A DNA stretch of 64,000 nucleotides from Leucobacter sp. cx-42 (GCF_014529985.1 NZ_JACVMU010000001.1:310001-374000); one strand, 5' to 3'. Numbered from the stretch's first letter, positions 38,101 through 47,480 are shown. The notes: generated by a model not told the origin, from the sequence alone. Program-made: numbers and translations.

Positions 38101-41100
38101 CGGGCGGCGCAGCACCATGCGGGTGCCGCCATACGCGCCGGGATTCGCTTTCGAGGTCGAAATCTTCGTCGGCGAAATCAAGCGTTCGGTGATCTTGATG
38201 ACACCGAGATTGTTCGCCTTGCCGTTCGTCGGGGTGTGCAGCCACTCGCTCGTGGAGTCGAGGCGGTCACGGTCGGCCGGGGCACCGGTCGGCACCGATC
38301 CGGTCGGCTTTGCAGCGACCACCACCGGCTGGAACGACGGACGCTCGCTGTTCGCGATAGCGATGATCGGCTGGTACTTGGCGTCGTCAGCCGTTGCGGC
38401 GAGCGTAGCTGCCGCGCCGGGCACCGGACCGTCGACCGTCTTCACGCGCGGTGAGATGGTCAGCGACTGGCCGAACTTCACGGCGTGCATGGCAGCGCGG
38501 GCCGCCTCGGTGTTCTTCGCGGTGAAGCGCAGAACGTACCGTTCACCCTCGTCGGTTGCGGTGCGCTCGACGTTGACGTCGAGGTACTCGCTGACGTCGG
38601 CGACCTGCGTCGAGGACTTGTAGGTCACGTCGCTGATCGCGGCGGTGAAGACCACGTCCTGCTGGTCGGCGACCTTACCCGTGTATCGGGCGGGCTGACC
38701 GTCGGCGAGCATCGGCACGATGCCGTACGGGAGCGAGACGGTCACGGTCGGATCAAACCAGGTGCCGCGGGCGCCGCCCGTGGTTTGGGGCTGGTTTTTC
38801 CATTTGTCTTCGGTGTACCCGCTCGTGAAGTAGGCGGGGTCGGTTTCGACCTGCTGGTTCTCGACCGTCGAGTGCACGGTGAATTCTTCGTACAGCTCGG
38901 CGGTGAAGTTCTGCAGGGACTTGTCGAACGACGAGGCCCCGCCGGTCTGCGAGTCGGCGTCCTTTTCGATGTTGTTCCACACACGCAGCGTCGGTGCACG
39001 CAGTGCGAGGCGATCGCCGTTCACGATGGCAGGCTTGCCGTCGAGTTCGGTCGCCGTGCCCTGCGAATTGATGCCGCTGATGTACATGCCCCACGGTTCA
39101 AGTGCGAGGTACGTCGAATAGGAATAATTCGACCACAGCAGGTCGACAACGTCGATGCCCTGCTTCATGCCGTCGTTCGGGAACTTCAGGGGGTTCCAGA
39201 TGTCAGGCGCACGGTGGTAGCCACCGTATGAATTGTCATACAGCTCGAGGTACGGCTCTTCTGCGACCGTGGTCACGGTGAGCTGGTCGTACCAGGTGAA
39301 CTTGCCATCGACGAGCTGCGTCGATTCATGTGCAACACGCACGCGCAGGTCGACGTACTGGTACTTCGACTGCATGGTCGACGCCGAAGCGTTGAACATG
39401 CCACCGAGTTCACCGGTCACCTGCACGCGGATCACATACGGCACCACCTCATCGCGGGTCATCGCCGCGTAGCTGCCAGCTTCCTGCTGCTGGGCGGGGG
39501 CACGATAGCCGTGGTCGCGACGCGGCGACTGCACGACGTCAACCGTCACACGGTCAGCGTCAATTGCGGCGCCGGTGCCGTCATACGCGGTCACGCCAAG
39601 CAGTTCGCCGTGACCGTCGTAGGGCGAGATGCCCTCTGGCAACACCTCGAGGTACTCGATGCCGCTCTCGATGCTGCGGTCGCCGAGGTTGGCGGCGTGC
39701 AGTCGAACGGTGAGCTGCTCGTGCAGTTCAACCGCATAGGTGTAATCGTCGTACGCGTACTCCGTGATGTTGTTGTCAGGTTTCCGGAGCGAACCGTCGA
39801 ACTCGTAGAAGTTCGCTTCGTCTACGCCGCTCGCTTTCCGCTGCACATCAGGCAGCATCTCACTCGCGCCGTACAGCCAGGCACGATTGAGCTGCAGATT
39901 ATCCTGTGCCCAGAGCACGCGTTCGCCGTGACGCACGCTCCCGTCATTCACGCGCGAGGCGCCAACGAATACGAAGTTATCGTCGACCTCTCCACCAGTC
40001 GCAGCTTCGTAGAGCGGGTTGGTGTACGTGGTAGCGACGCGCTCTTGCATGAACGCTTTGTGACTCATCGAGCTGTTCGCCGAGGAGTCATAGTAGGTGT
40101 CGAGCGTGCCGCTGCTGCTTGCCGGGTGTCTGCGCTCGGTGTTGCTGCCTGGCTGCCACGCAAACGAGGTTGACAGGAACTCGGTCGCCGTCATCTCGTC
40201 GCTGCGGGTGCCAGTAATTCCGGCATCGTGCAGCAGCGCAGCCATGTCCATATTCGTCTGGTGCATGTTGCTCGCGACGGGGGTATTTCCGCTGTACCAG
40301 CTCATGAGCGGCGCAAAGACCGCGTGGCCGTCCGCATAGGTCGCCGAGGGCAGGTCATGCTCGCGGATCGTGCCGGCATACATGATCTCAATCCGCTCGC
40401 CACGGCCCAACTTCGTGGGGAACGTGTAGGTGAGCAGCTGGAACTTGATCTTCGCCGCGGGGTTCTTCGCGGTGAGTCCCGAGGCGTCATTCGGTTCCGT
40501 TGCAGAGAGCAGACCGTACGTATCGTTGTGGCGATTGTTTGCGAAGGTCTGCGATCCGCCCACATCAAGACCCGTGACGGTTTCGACGGCGACGGCAGGG
40601 AGATCCGCTCCAGAAATGAGCTGGCCAGTGCGGTCGTACCGGTTGATCGTGAGCTTGCCAGCCGCGATTGCGGCCGCGACGTCGAGCGTGCCGCCGGTGG
40701 TGAACGCTTCAAGATCGCTCGTGATGTACTCGGGGATCTTGTCGTACATGATCGGCTCGAGCAGGGGCGCCTTGCCGAATCCGGTGTTGGTTGCCGCGGG
40801 CGTGTCCGCGTTGCGGGCAGTGAGCTTCATGTGGACGTCGTCACCGGGAAGGTACGAGGTCTTGCCGAGCTGTGCGGCAGACGCATCGGTGTACTCGGCG
40901 GCAGCCTCGTCAGCGGTGTCGAACGACTGCAGGTTCAACTCCACGACCGGAATCGCCTTGTAGATCGTCTGCTGGTCAGTCGCGGTCACTGAGTAGCTTG
41001 CGACGGCAGGATTCTCAGCCTGCGCACCATCGTGGTGCGTGAGCGTGAGGACGGCCGACGAAGCGATGACCGAGCTCTTGGTCGCCGCTCCCCCGGTCGC

Positions 41101-44100
41101 CTGCCAGTGGCCGATGCCTGTGATGGTGAAATCAGGCAATTGGAACTCTGCACCGGCTTCGTCGCGAGCCGGCAAGATGCCGTAGTCAACGCGAAGTTCA
41201 TTGACCCCTGCGAGCGAGTGCTCGTTCTTGCCGTATGCCACCCACTGGCCATTGACGCGGATCAGTACCTGCGGCGCATCGAAATCACCGACAAACCCTT
41301 CAGGGTAGGTCGGTGCGGGAAGCTCGGTGAGCGTGAAGCCACGGGCGCGCGTATCGAGCGTAATATCGAGCGTTGCGTGCGTATTGCTGTGCACGATCTT
41401 GTTACTGATCTTCGACAGCGTGAGCGTCATGCCCGTGCCCGAGAGGCTTTCCTCAGTGAAGGCAGACTTCAGCGTGAGCCCCGTTGGGTTCGCGTACGTC
41501 GTCGTGCCGTAGGTGCGCGCGAGGTATTCGTTGGTCTTGTCGCCGTCGTAGTCGCCGGCGACCGAGGAATAGCCGGTAATGCCGTCACCCGTCACGCCGG
41601 TCACGACGTAGTTCTGCAGGTGATGTTGGTAGCCAGGACGCGCGTACGAATAGGGGTAGACGATCTGTTTCTGGGTCGCGCCAAGCTCCTTGGCGGGATC
41701 CTTCGCGTAGTCGTTCACGGCGACGTACTCGACGAGCACGAAGACAGACTCCTGCGCCCCGACCGATACGCCGCTGAAGACGACATCGGTGCGCTTCTTC
41801 GCGGTCTTGTCGGTCACGGTGAACTGGCCATCGGCGACCGGCGCCTGGGTGCGACCAGCCGTTGCGATCACGCCGTCGAGGGTCTCCGAGGTGCCGGGCT
41901 GCACGACCGTCACCTTGGCAATGTCGATGCCCTGCGGTGCGGTGAAGTGCGCCGAGGGGTCGGCAACCGGCATGCCACCGTTGCCGGGGGTCGCCGCGTT
42001 GCGCAGTTCGTAGAGCACCTTCGCGGTGTCACCCACCACCATGTTGTTGGCCGCGATCGGACCGTCGGTATCGGCGTCGAACAGGTAGTTCGCGGATCCC
42101 GTCGCCTTCGTGAGGTCGTTGTTCAGGTGCATGCCAAGCAGCTGCAGGCTGCTCACGCGGTTGTGGAGCACGGGCGCCGCCGACGTCGTCTTTGAAAGCG
42201 TGGGGGTCATGCCCGAGTTGCTGCCGCCCGCGTTGACGGTGAAGCGCTGCGGACTCTTCATGTCGGTCACGTGCACGCGGAACGAGGTGTACGCGTAGTT
42301 TCCTGCGTCGAGCTTGGTGCCTTCTGCACGGAACGAGGGCTTCGAGTTCCAGTCATGACCGGCTGCAGTCTCGTCGACCCAGATTCCCGTCAGGAAGGCG
42401 TAGCTGCCGTCGATCATGCGCGCCGACAGCGTCGGGTCGCTTTCGCGAGCGAAGGAACCCCACATGCGGGTCTCATCAGTCGCCGCGGCAAAATCAATGC
42501 TGATGTTGCTGATTGCGAGCTGCAGGAGGTCTGACTTGCCACCGAAGGTGACCGGGACAGTCTTCATCGTCAGCAGCGCAGCTTCGTCACCCTGCGCCTC
42601 GAACAGCGCGACGAGGTCGAGCTCGTAGCGATCAGTGTCGGGGTTCAAGCTGAACCGGTCGAGCGGAATCTCAACGGGCTTGCCGCTTGGCTGCGTGATC
42701 TTCACGCTCGCCGTGCGCCAGTCTGCGTCGAAGATCGCCGCAGGAATCTCAAGCTGCTGCGAACGGAATGACGCGTCAGGCACGATGTTCATCGTGAAAC
42801 TCGTCACGTCTGCCTGAGCCGAGTTCGCCATGCCCATGTGCACGGTGCTCGTCGTCGGAGTGATGCCGTCGGTTTCGTAGTCGTAGACCGAGAGCGCATC
42901 AAAGGTCATGTCGAGCGTGCCGCCAAGCGTTGGCGTCGCGCCGAGCAGCGTCGCCTTCGTCTCGTCCATCTTGGTGCGAGCAGTACCGTTCGACTCCCGG
43001 TACAGCGCCGTCGTGCCCACCAGTGCCTTGTTGCCGTTGACGACACCGCCGACCTTGACGTCGATTTCCTTGAGGTCTGCGCCGAGGCTGTCCCCGGCTC
43101 CGCCCTGCAGTTCGGCCGTCGTATCGCCGAAGCCTGCGATCTTCTCGAAGCTCGCCTCAAACGTCTTGGGGTACGTGGCTGTGACGCCAGCTGAAATCGC
43201 AAAGGTCGTGTCGTTGACACGGTGAATACCCGCCGGCTGCGAGTTGTCATAGACCAGCTTGAGCTGCGGCTGCTCGAGGATCTCCTTGCGCAAGTCAGCG
43301 TCAACCGTGAGCGTCGCGGTCTTCTGATTGCTGAAGGTCACGCGCAGTTCGGTGAGGGAGTTCAGCAGCTTGACGTTCGGCAGCGTGATCTGCGTCGCTT
43401 CGAAGTTGTACTCTTTGTCGTCCTTCGGGCTTGCGGGGTACGTGAATTCGTACGTCAACCTGTCGTGGAACGACTCAGGGTTGTAGTGGTACAGCCACTC
43501 GTCGAACTCCGTGGCGACCGGCGTGTAGACGTCAGGGCCGTGGCCGTTGTAGATGTACCACGAGGCGGTATTCACGTTCCAAATGCTCGCGAGATAGCTC
43601 GCCTCGGTGCCCATCGTGACGGTCTTCGACGCGGTCGAAGTGGAGTCCTGTGCGCCGGTGCTCGACTTCGCAAACGGGTGGCTGACGATCGAGTACACCG
43701 GGTTTGCAACGTGGGTGCGCAGCGTCGCCGCCGTCGTGCCAAAGGTGTCGGCAGAGGTCACCGAGGTGGGCTTCTTTGCGTCCGTCGTCGTCGCATAGAA
43801 GCGGCCCATGAATTCGACCACGCGACTCGTCGTGCCCTTGAGCTCTGGCAGCGCGTTCGCGTCAGCACGTGAGAAGTCGAGCGTGAAGGCAACCCGGCTC
43901 ACGGGCTGGTCAGGTACGACATCAGCCGCGAACGGCGCCTTGTAGTACGTGTGCCCCTCGGCGTCGACCGTGGCAAACGTCTCGCTCAGGTCCGTTGCTT
44001 CGGGGTCTGCGGTGGCGATCCGCCAGAAATTGCCCTCGGTGGTGTTTGCCGTCCAATCGGCAGCAGGCACGGTCTTCCACAGGACTTCCTTGCCCTCAAC

Positions 44101-46764
44101 CGTGCGGAAGATATCGACCGACCGCAGGTACGGCTGCAGATCGCTCCGAATCTTCATGTAGTACATGTCGAACTGCGCAGCGGGCAGCGTCGTGCTGACG
44201 ACTGTCGTCTGGTCGTTGTTCGCCGCTGCGGTCGTGGGACGCGTGATCGACGCCGCAAAGCCGCCGAGCGACTTGTAGCCCTGGTCGAGGGTGTAGTCGG
44301 TCTTTGAACCGCACCCACTCGTCGAGCAGTACCACTGACGATCGACCCACTGGTCGTACGAGTTGCCAGCGCCGGTCGACTTGGTGACCTGGTTCAAGCC
44401 TTCAATCTTCACCGTGGTCTTCGCCTCGGGAACCGTCACCACGTTAGTCTTCGACGCCGTGCGGGTCGCGGTATCGGGCGGCACCTGCTTGCCAGTGAAG
44501 GACGCCTGAAGCGTCTGCGATCCGCCCATCGCCAGTGCCGAGGAATAGTCGACGATAGCAATCGTTTCTGCGCTCGTAAGGGTGAGCATCTTTCCCGAAA
44601 TCACGATCTTCGCGACGTCGGTCAGTGCGAGGTCGCCGAGCGTCACCGTCGTGTCTGCGGTGGTGACTTTCTCACCGGCCGCATCGATGAAGGTGAGTTC
44701 GAGATCAGTGGCGGATCCCACCAGCGCATCCGACAGCGCAATCTTCGTGGGCTTCGCGACGCCGGGGGCCACCGTTGGCGCGCTGAGATCCATCGTGTAC
44801 TCGAACGAGGCCGCGGGAACGCCACCCGTCGACAGTTGGTACTCCGCCTGGAACGGTGCTTCGTAGGGCACCTGAGTCGAATTCTTCGTGCGAGCGTTGC
44901 CATACACACCGATGACATCGACGACGGGCTTGAGCACGTCCTGCGGCTTGGGCTTGACGACCGTAAAGACGGCATCACGCTGCACCGTGTGCGGCACGTC
45001 GGTGTAGACGGTGTCCTCTGCGTAGTCGTCGTTGCTCGCGTAGCGCTCGTTGTATGTCACTGCCGCGGGATCGGTAATGGTGCCAGCGGTCGGCGCGGCG
45101 CCATAGACGCGGATCGTCAACGGCAGCGTCTTGCCAGGGTTCAGGCGACCGCTCACGATCGAGAACGACAGCTCGCGATTCCAGTCGAGCGCATGCAGCT
45201 TCGAGACATCGAAGGTGAGCTTGGAATGATCCGCGCCTTGCTCGGACTCCCCCAGGGTGCCGGTGAGCGTGCCGGTCTGCTCTGCGCCCTTCTTATCGGT
45301 GTAGGTGTACGTCAGGGTGGACTTGCTGAGGTCGGGATCGGACTTTTCAGTCGGGAACTCAAGCGTGACGCTATCGGCAACGAAGCCCGGGTCGATCGTG
45401 TAGGTGAGATCGGTGTTGAAGATCGGGGCGTTCGAGGTGTTCTTGATCGCGGAGATCTCGGTGTAGGTGCGCTGCCCCTCCTCGACCGTAGGCTTCTCCG
45501 GTGCGTGCGTGAAGGTCAGCCCGTAGCGAGGCACATCGACCTCGCGCACAGCCGTGTGCGTTTTGGTCCAGTTCGCAGTCTTTGCAAAGAGCACGTTGGT
45601 GATCGCGGTGAGCTTGAAGTTCGTGGGGAGGTTCGGGAAGCCCTGGCGGCTCATCGGCAGCGAGACCATGAACTTGTGCTTCTCGCCGGGCTTCAGTCCG
45701 TGCTTCGCTGCCCCGTGCTCGCGATTGATCGAAATCACGCCGGCGCCCGAGTAAGAGTACGGGATCTCCTCCGTGAGTTCGCTCTCACCGTCCCAATCGG
45801 TGATGTCGTAGATCAAGACACCGCCCTTGCCAGGCACGCCAATAAACTCGCCCTCGGTCGCTTCGGGGTCGGTGTTCGGTTCGGTCTTGCCGTCTGCGGT
45901 GTAGCTAAAGCGGTTGATATCGAACGGAATGATGCCGTTGATATTGTCGGTCGTATCGATATCGAAGGTTCCCGTGTACCCCTCGATATTCGATCCCGGG
46001 TTCGTGGAGACGTTGTCTACCGTGTAGACGTAATCGAAGTACTGGTAGCGATCCCACATCGGCACCGAGGTGTCACCGTTGCCGTATGCGTACGGCTCGA
46101 TCTTCGTTTCCCACTTGAGGTCGGACGAGATGATCGCAACGCGCGATTCGTCGTCGAGCTGGCCGGGGGTCTCCCACTCGCTGCCTTCAGCGCGGTCGAA
46201 CATGTCGTAGGAGACGAAGCCGTTGATCTCGAACGGGGTGCCCTCGGGGATGCCACCGTAGACACCGTTCGTGCCGTCGTTGTAGGTCGTCAGGAAAATA
46301 TCGAACGCGGGGTTCGCGCCACCACGCAGGTCACCGTCGTACTCAAGCACGAGCGGGCCGCCCTTGACCGTGGTGTCAGAGATGACGTTCCACTCGCCGC
46401 CGGAACTCACGCGCCCCTGCACACCGAGCGGAGTCGGGGACGCGTCACGCGCGACCACTGAGTACTCGCCATCGACGAACTCGAGCGACGGCATGAACAG
46501 CGTCACCCGCACGCCGGATGCTTGGCCGGCCGAATAGTTCGGCACGAGGCGATAGTTCACTTTCACTTCGTTGCCGGTCGCCAGGATGATCGACTTCGAG
46601 GTGAGCGCACCGGGGTCACCCTCGGTGACAGTGCCGTTCAGGGTGATCGATGGGGAGGGTGCCGCCGCAGCGGCTGCGCCCGCGGAAGTTGCAACGTCCG
46701 TAAACGCCAACGCTGCGACCAACACGCTCGCAAGGACACCCGTCAGGATCTGCCTCAGCTTCAC
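32104..46764 (-). CDS. Giant secreted, sortase-type surface protein with SdrD-B-like repeats
   Basis: A ~4,886-residue cell-wall protein. The preferred GTG at 46764 gives a good signal peptide (MKLRQILTGVLASVLVAALA, cut near SAGA); ATGs at 46776 and 46794 are alternatives. Residues ~40-3,850 are a long series of beta-rich, DUF11/adhesin-like domains I cannot name; a lone cysteine pair sits near residue 813 (WYCSTSGCG). Six SdrD-B-like units follow, marked by Asp-rich starts near residues 3881 (VWHDANYNAKQDEG), 4083, 4228 (VWNDLNRDGIQD), 4376, 4530 and 4695. These usually bind calcium and form stiff stalks. The C terminus has a sorting signal: LVNTGG near 4846, a hydrophobic helix, then RRKRPRHAAR. 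The role is probably adhesion or a surface layer. No frameshift is seen across 14.7 kb. Confidence 0.93.
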   Translation of the reverse strand: MKLRQILTGVLASVLVAALAFTDVATSAGAAAAAAPSPSITLNGTVTEGDPGALTSKSIILATGNEVKVNYRLVPNYSAGQASGVRVTLFMPSLEFVDGEYSVVARDASPTPLGVQGRVSSGGEWNVISDTTVKGGPLVLEYDGDLRGGANPAFDIFLTTYNDGTNGVYGGIPEGTPFEINGFVSYDMFDRAEGSEWETPGQLDDESRVAIISSDLKWETKIEPYAYGNGDTSVPMWDRYQYFDYVYTVDNVSTNPGSNIEGYTGTFDIDTTDNINGIIPFDINRFSYTADGKTEPNTDPEATEGEFIGVPGKGGVLIYDITDWDGESELTEEIPYSYSGAGVISINREHGAAKHGLKPGEKHKFMVSLPMSRQGFPNLPTNFKLTAITNVLFAKTANWTKTHTAVREVDVPRYGLTFTHAPEKPTVEEGQRTYTEISAIKNTSNAPIFNTDLTYTIDPGFVADSVTLEFPTEKSDPDLSKSTLTYTYTDKKGAEQTGTLTGTLGESEQGADHSKLTFDVSKLHALDWNRELSFSIVSGRLNPGKTLPLTIRVYGAAPTAGTITDPAAVTYNERYASNDDYAEDTVYTDVPHTVQRDAVFTVVKPKPQDVLKPVVDVIGVYGNARTKNSTQVPYEAPFQAEYQLSTGGVPAASFEYTMDLSAPTVAPGVAKPTKIALSDALVGSATDLELTFIDAAGEKVTTADTTVTLGDLALTDVAKIVISGKMLTLTSAETIAIVDYSSALAMGGSQTLQASFTGKQVPPDTATRTASKTNVVTVPEAKTTVKIEGLNQVTKSTGAGNSYDQWVDRQWYCSTSGCGSKTDYTLDQGYKSLGGFAASITRPTTAAANNDQTTVVSTTLPAAQFDMYYMKIRSDLQPYLRSVDIFRTVEGKEVLWKTVPAADWTANTTEGNFWRIATADPEATDLSETFATVDAEGHTYYKAPFAADVVPDQPVSRVAFTLDFSRADANALPELKGTTSRVVEFMGRFYATTTDAKKPTSVTSADTFGTTAATLRTHVANPVYSIVSHPFAKSSTGAQDSTSTASKTVTMGTEASYLASIWNVNTASWYIYNGHGPDVYTPVATEFDEWLYHYNPESFHDRLTYEFTYPASPKDDKEYNFEATQITLPNVKLLNSLTELRVTFSNQKTATLTVDADLRKEILEQPQLKLVYDNSQPAGIHRVNDTTFAISAGVTATYPKTFEASFEKIAGFGDTTAELQGGAGDSLGADLKEIDVKVGGVVNGNKALVGTTALYRESNGTARTKMDETKATLLGATPTLGGTLDMTFDALSVYDYETDGITPTTSTVHMGMANSAQADVTSFTMNIVPDASFRSQQLEIPAAIFDADWRTASVKITQPSGKPVEIPLDRFSLNPDTDRYELDLVALFEAQGDEAALLTMKTVPVTFGGKSDLLQLAISNISIDFAAATDETRMWGSFARESDPTLSARMIDGSYAFLTGIWVDETAAGHDWNSKPSFRAEGTKLDAGNYAYTSFRVHVTDMKSPQRFTVNAGGSNSGMTPTLSKTTSAAPVLHNRVSSLQLLGMHLNNDLTKATGSANYLFDADTDGPIAANNMVVGDTAKVLYELRNAATPGNGGMPVADPSAHFTAPQGIDIAKVTVVQPGTSETLDGVIATAGRTQAPVADGQFTVTDKTAKKRTDVVFSGVSVGAQESVFVLVEYVAVNDYAKDPAKELGATQKQIVYPYSYARPGYQHHLQNYVVTGVTGDGITGYSSVAGDYDGDKTNEYLARTYGTTTYANPTGLTLKSAFTEESLSGTGMTLTLSKISNKIVHSNTHATLDITLDTRARGFTLTELPAPTYPEGFVGDFDAPQVLIRVNGQWVAYGKNEHSLAGVNELRVDYGILPARDEAGAEFQLPDFTITGIGHWQATGGAATKSSVIASSAVLTLTHHDGAQAENPAVASYSVTATDQQTIYKAIPVVELNLQSFDTADEAAAEYTDASAAQLGKTSYLPGDDVHMKLTARNADTPAATNTGFGKAPLLEPIMYDKIPEYITSDLEAFTTGGTLDVAAAIAAGKLTINRYDRTGQLISGADLPAVAVETVTGLDVGGSQTFANNRHNDTYGLLSATEPNDASGLTAKNPAAKIKFQLLTYTFPTKLGRGERIEIMYAGTIREHDLPSATYADGHAVFAPLMSWYSGNTPVASNMHQTNMDMAALLHDAGITGTRSDEMTATEFLSTSFAWQPGSNTERRHPASSSGTLDTYYDSSANSSMSHKAFMQERVATTYTNPLYEAATGGEVDDNFVFVGASRVNDGSVRHGERVLWAQDNLQLNRAWLYGASEMLPDVQRKASGVDEANFYEFDGSLRKPDNNITEYAYDDYTYAVELHEQLTVRLHAANLGDRSIESGIEYLEVLPEGISPYDGHGELLGVTAYDGTGAAIDADRVTVDVVQSPRRDHGYRAPAQQQEAGSYAAMTRDEVVPYVIRVQVTGELGGMFNASASTMQSKYQYVDLRVRVAHESTQLVDGKFTWYDQLTVTTVAEEPYLELYDNSYGGYHRAPDIWNPLKFPNDGMKQGIDVVDLLWSNYSYSTYLALEPWGMYISGINSQGTATELDGKPAIVNGDRLALRAPTLRVWNNIEKDADSQTGGASSFDKSLQNFTAELYEEFTVHSTVENQQVETDPAYFTSGYTEDKWKNQPQTTGGARGTWFDPTVTVSLPYGIVPMLADGQPARYTGKVADQQDVVFTAAISDVTYKSSTQVADVSEYLDVNVERTATDEGERYVLRFTAKNTEAARAAMHAVKFGQSLTISPRVKTVDGPVPGAAATLAATADDAKYQPIIAIANSERPSFQPVVVAAKPTGSVPTGAPADRDRLDSTSEWLHTPTNGKANNLGVIKITERLISPTKISTSKANPGAYGGTRMVLRRPTIVNNTKTGLTKDGEFVETQLVDAAGDFWLSQEITNRAATSENPYEMITGSGDVHNSRFVLSAYVSAFAERIGDPMLVVDGKVLAPAEYEKLGYAVKMLTSDERAAAGNNDRQLIQWRVTTPPNAIGTSGKLASGASITVRHKLRLVDGYEDTTPNEEPTWHGDALKIDSYVSLITDDTSLIAGDQREDDFIVQNAAAMTYETRVAENEGLVDYDNDGELATTFAHNPARIEIVKPRGEVRVNTTRPRLEYSNGRTGDPYFNSSDTIEYIVTHAKNTGSGLKEFAFEHTLPTNESNDPTNSLSTEPVNNTLLYVSTGMWEIPTETTALLAEAGKSVDDVFETEVLVSNELAETGYEAGTWKSLGTSSIRVNTEFKVPTADRLGKRKIRVIVRSLDPDFLVPKGTRLAIDADPDTDGSQEVTETDPENQSITEYPASVTDNAMRIGLRAASERKATIFIYDTVQMWGNYVANARLQLDNSEARAYLTPSRPVVNVYHDATYYRSDSTKPTEERYGWSENTAIKPDVSPHLKFRGEVVNADESMWNPDTEGNTYAEDTLINPTVSFELPSVMTVGDNFTYVPNDQITASHPLSDDHRSRYGLTDNDAYLWTWKLVRADGTEASADSHIKHTKIHTGSWPGMDRNVVTVWFDGTVFPGDKVVVDFIGKIDAYTPGAKSDDLKSKVYVTNSTGLVQPLNSAQNSGNRLGYMTDRYDLDANKLFNERLVFAERVLFEYETYDNFGKRKVAYSDLNRAGTVWPQSTPVREGGTLTYELAMDNTKEPGGSTAYPYPIMYDVLPFAGDTSIMNAATSRESMGSSELDLTSITLRREGDGGGVYPASEYTVYVGPFKMQGGKVVAADMLESTTVGTEAFYDSLGVPGTASAVRDAHFVTLAQFTAAVAADPALLGEAQTLLTLFNTKDASLPGQSKLKLSYDMRSPLNAPAYIETWQPEAKPADVGQWNSFVGTQRKTGFKPQESNKAGTYVTERKTSVSIGNYVWHDANYNAKQDEGTIITDDNGRELLQPSKDINFDGTVDDPGINGVQVTLLSPNGRLVDYAGNSVAKQGGEWTVVNDETGKVITDDLGQTTPSDGPLVTTTRSDIHGNAGYYVFSNITPGSYRVMFAFPAAYDRFSVTTQELISGAGVTVYEPGFAANIPAANATEALVAITSAQEITTETVDKIRMGFDLGVGQLADFGGVIWNDANRNGVRDAGEQGLAGYRVALKDGTGKPVRDARGDALETVSAADGSYLFSALPRGGNYTIQATHPGGTYDVEMPVTPILLTHDPLAQTDDNDGFLRKSESGARQVVTNPFSFNLERLFGADFAAINAINVGFTERQDTAVIGNRVWNDLNRDGIQDANEPGIAGQQLELEQYVRAGGEWVKQDGFTRTTVSGADGYYYFADVPAFSGEDTDPIEYRYQVVVRELTRGFTFAPTQAGNDAEADSDFFLNGTMHEGAVGANLISLLDMEGGSALAVDTSSVDLGLMAHATGVIAGEVFIDADADGAKNGDDRATERYTATLQVSVDGETWTDVTSQHGVNAYRFEGLAIHHEDRGVLNQYRVVITEIPLWLQLTAQNAGTGDNADAIDSDFAETAREGAATATAVSDVYVLGELAEGHLLPVDTREAITHEDVDLGLIEPAITIGGRVWNDANADGVQDAGDTDQGGNTVTLWERVDGEWAHATDRNGVMNVTVGTDGRYRFTVSPTVYDEADPRFLQPREYRVSTNRLGYQEWSPVHVGDDRALDSDIAFDEAMDGAEGGSLHRGFTDAFSIVDTDDAAGAIVANTVRDDLSKDIGLVTNAHLAIIGGVVWNDANQDGARQASEGMMADQELTLWERIDEEWVVVEDRNGNSTRVSGVDGSYEFVVSPTDYAEISAGYLLPREYRVTTTVPAGYALSQGADVTASFDGEKVVTLTAQIVTVGEDGRILVREVTDDLSLDFPFAFVPVVTPSEPEGIGGLVNTGGGPLVFWGAAAAIVLLGGGALVLWTRRKRPRHAAR

Positions 46765-46833
46765 CAAACACCCCATCTTCCAGTGTGCGCGCATGGTGGC
46801 TCGCACAGAGTTCTGTTACACAACAAGCGTAAC

Positions 46834-46855
46834 GAATGTTTGGGGGCAAACATTC
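46834..46855. promoter_or_regulatory. Palindromic operator candidate before the giant gene
   Basis: GAATGTTTG and CAAACATTC form a perfect 9-bp dyad around GGGG. It lies 70 bases upstream of the giant gene's preferred start and about 77 bases before the divergent lipoprotein gene, so one regulator could control both. A hairpin in the leader RNA is the alternative. Confidence 0.6.
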
Positions 46856-46931
46856 TCGTATATGAGTAAATAATGCACTCAGTCCGATAACGTTTTGGGT
46901 GTCTTGAGTACCCGAACGAGTGGAGCCACAG

Positions 46932-47480
46932 GTGCAGATCAGCCCGCGACGCATCGCTGCGATCACCCTTATCGCAGGCCTGACCGCCCTCTCAGTCACT
47001 GGCTGCACGGATTCCGGGAGCGAATCACGTGACGGTGAGCACAGCGTCATCGAGACGGAAGTTCCCACGGAGGCAGGGCCGACGAGCTACTCCGACCGCA
47101 CCCTGATATCTTCTCGCACAACAATTGCGATCACCGAATCCCGCGTGATTCCCGGCGACAGCGGGGCGATTCTTGTGGTCTCGTATGACCTCACGAACAC
47201 CTCTGGCGAAACCGTCGATGCGCTGGCGGCCTGGCTCACGCACTTCCGCGCGGTGCAGGAGACTGGCGCGGAAGCACCAACCGAGCTCACGCTCGCAGCC
47301 TTGCCCGATGAGCAGGTGGCGGCAGGTGCGGAGGCAGCGGAGGGCGCTGAGATTCCCGCGGGCGAAACCGCGTCCAGCACGATTGCATACACGCTCGCTG
47401 CCCCTGAGGCAGACGTCGCACTCATCGTCAGCGACGCAGGGCTCGTCGAGATCGGCCGAGAGACGCTCAGCGTCCGGTAG
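46932..47480 (+). CDS. Lipoprotein with DUF5067-like domain
   Basis: A 182-residue lipoprotein: a basic start, hydrophobic AAITLIAGLTALSVTGC with the lipobox Cys near residue 25, an acidic linker, then a domain resembling DUF5067/immunoglobulin-like lipoproteins (VVSYDLTNTSGETVDALAAW, ETASSTIAYTLAAPEADVAL). The function is unknown. I choose the GTG at 46932 because GGAG lies seven bases upstream; the frame opens four codons earlier. It is divergent from the giant surface-protein gene and shares its palindromic upstream region. Confidence 0.8.
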   Translation: MQISPRRIAAITLIAGLTALSVTGCTDSGSESRDGEHSVIETEVPTEAGPTSYSDRTLISSRTTIAITESRVIPGDSGAILVVSYDLTNTSGETVDALAAWLTHFRAVQETGAEAPTELTLAALPDEQVAAGAEAAEGAEIPAGETASSTIAYTLAAPEADVALIVSDAGLVEIGRETLSVR

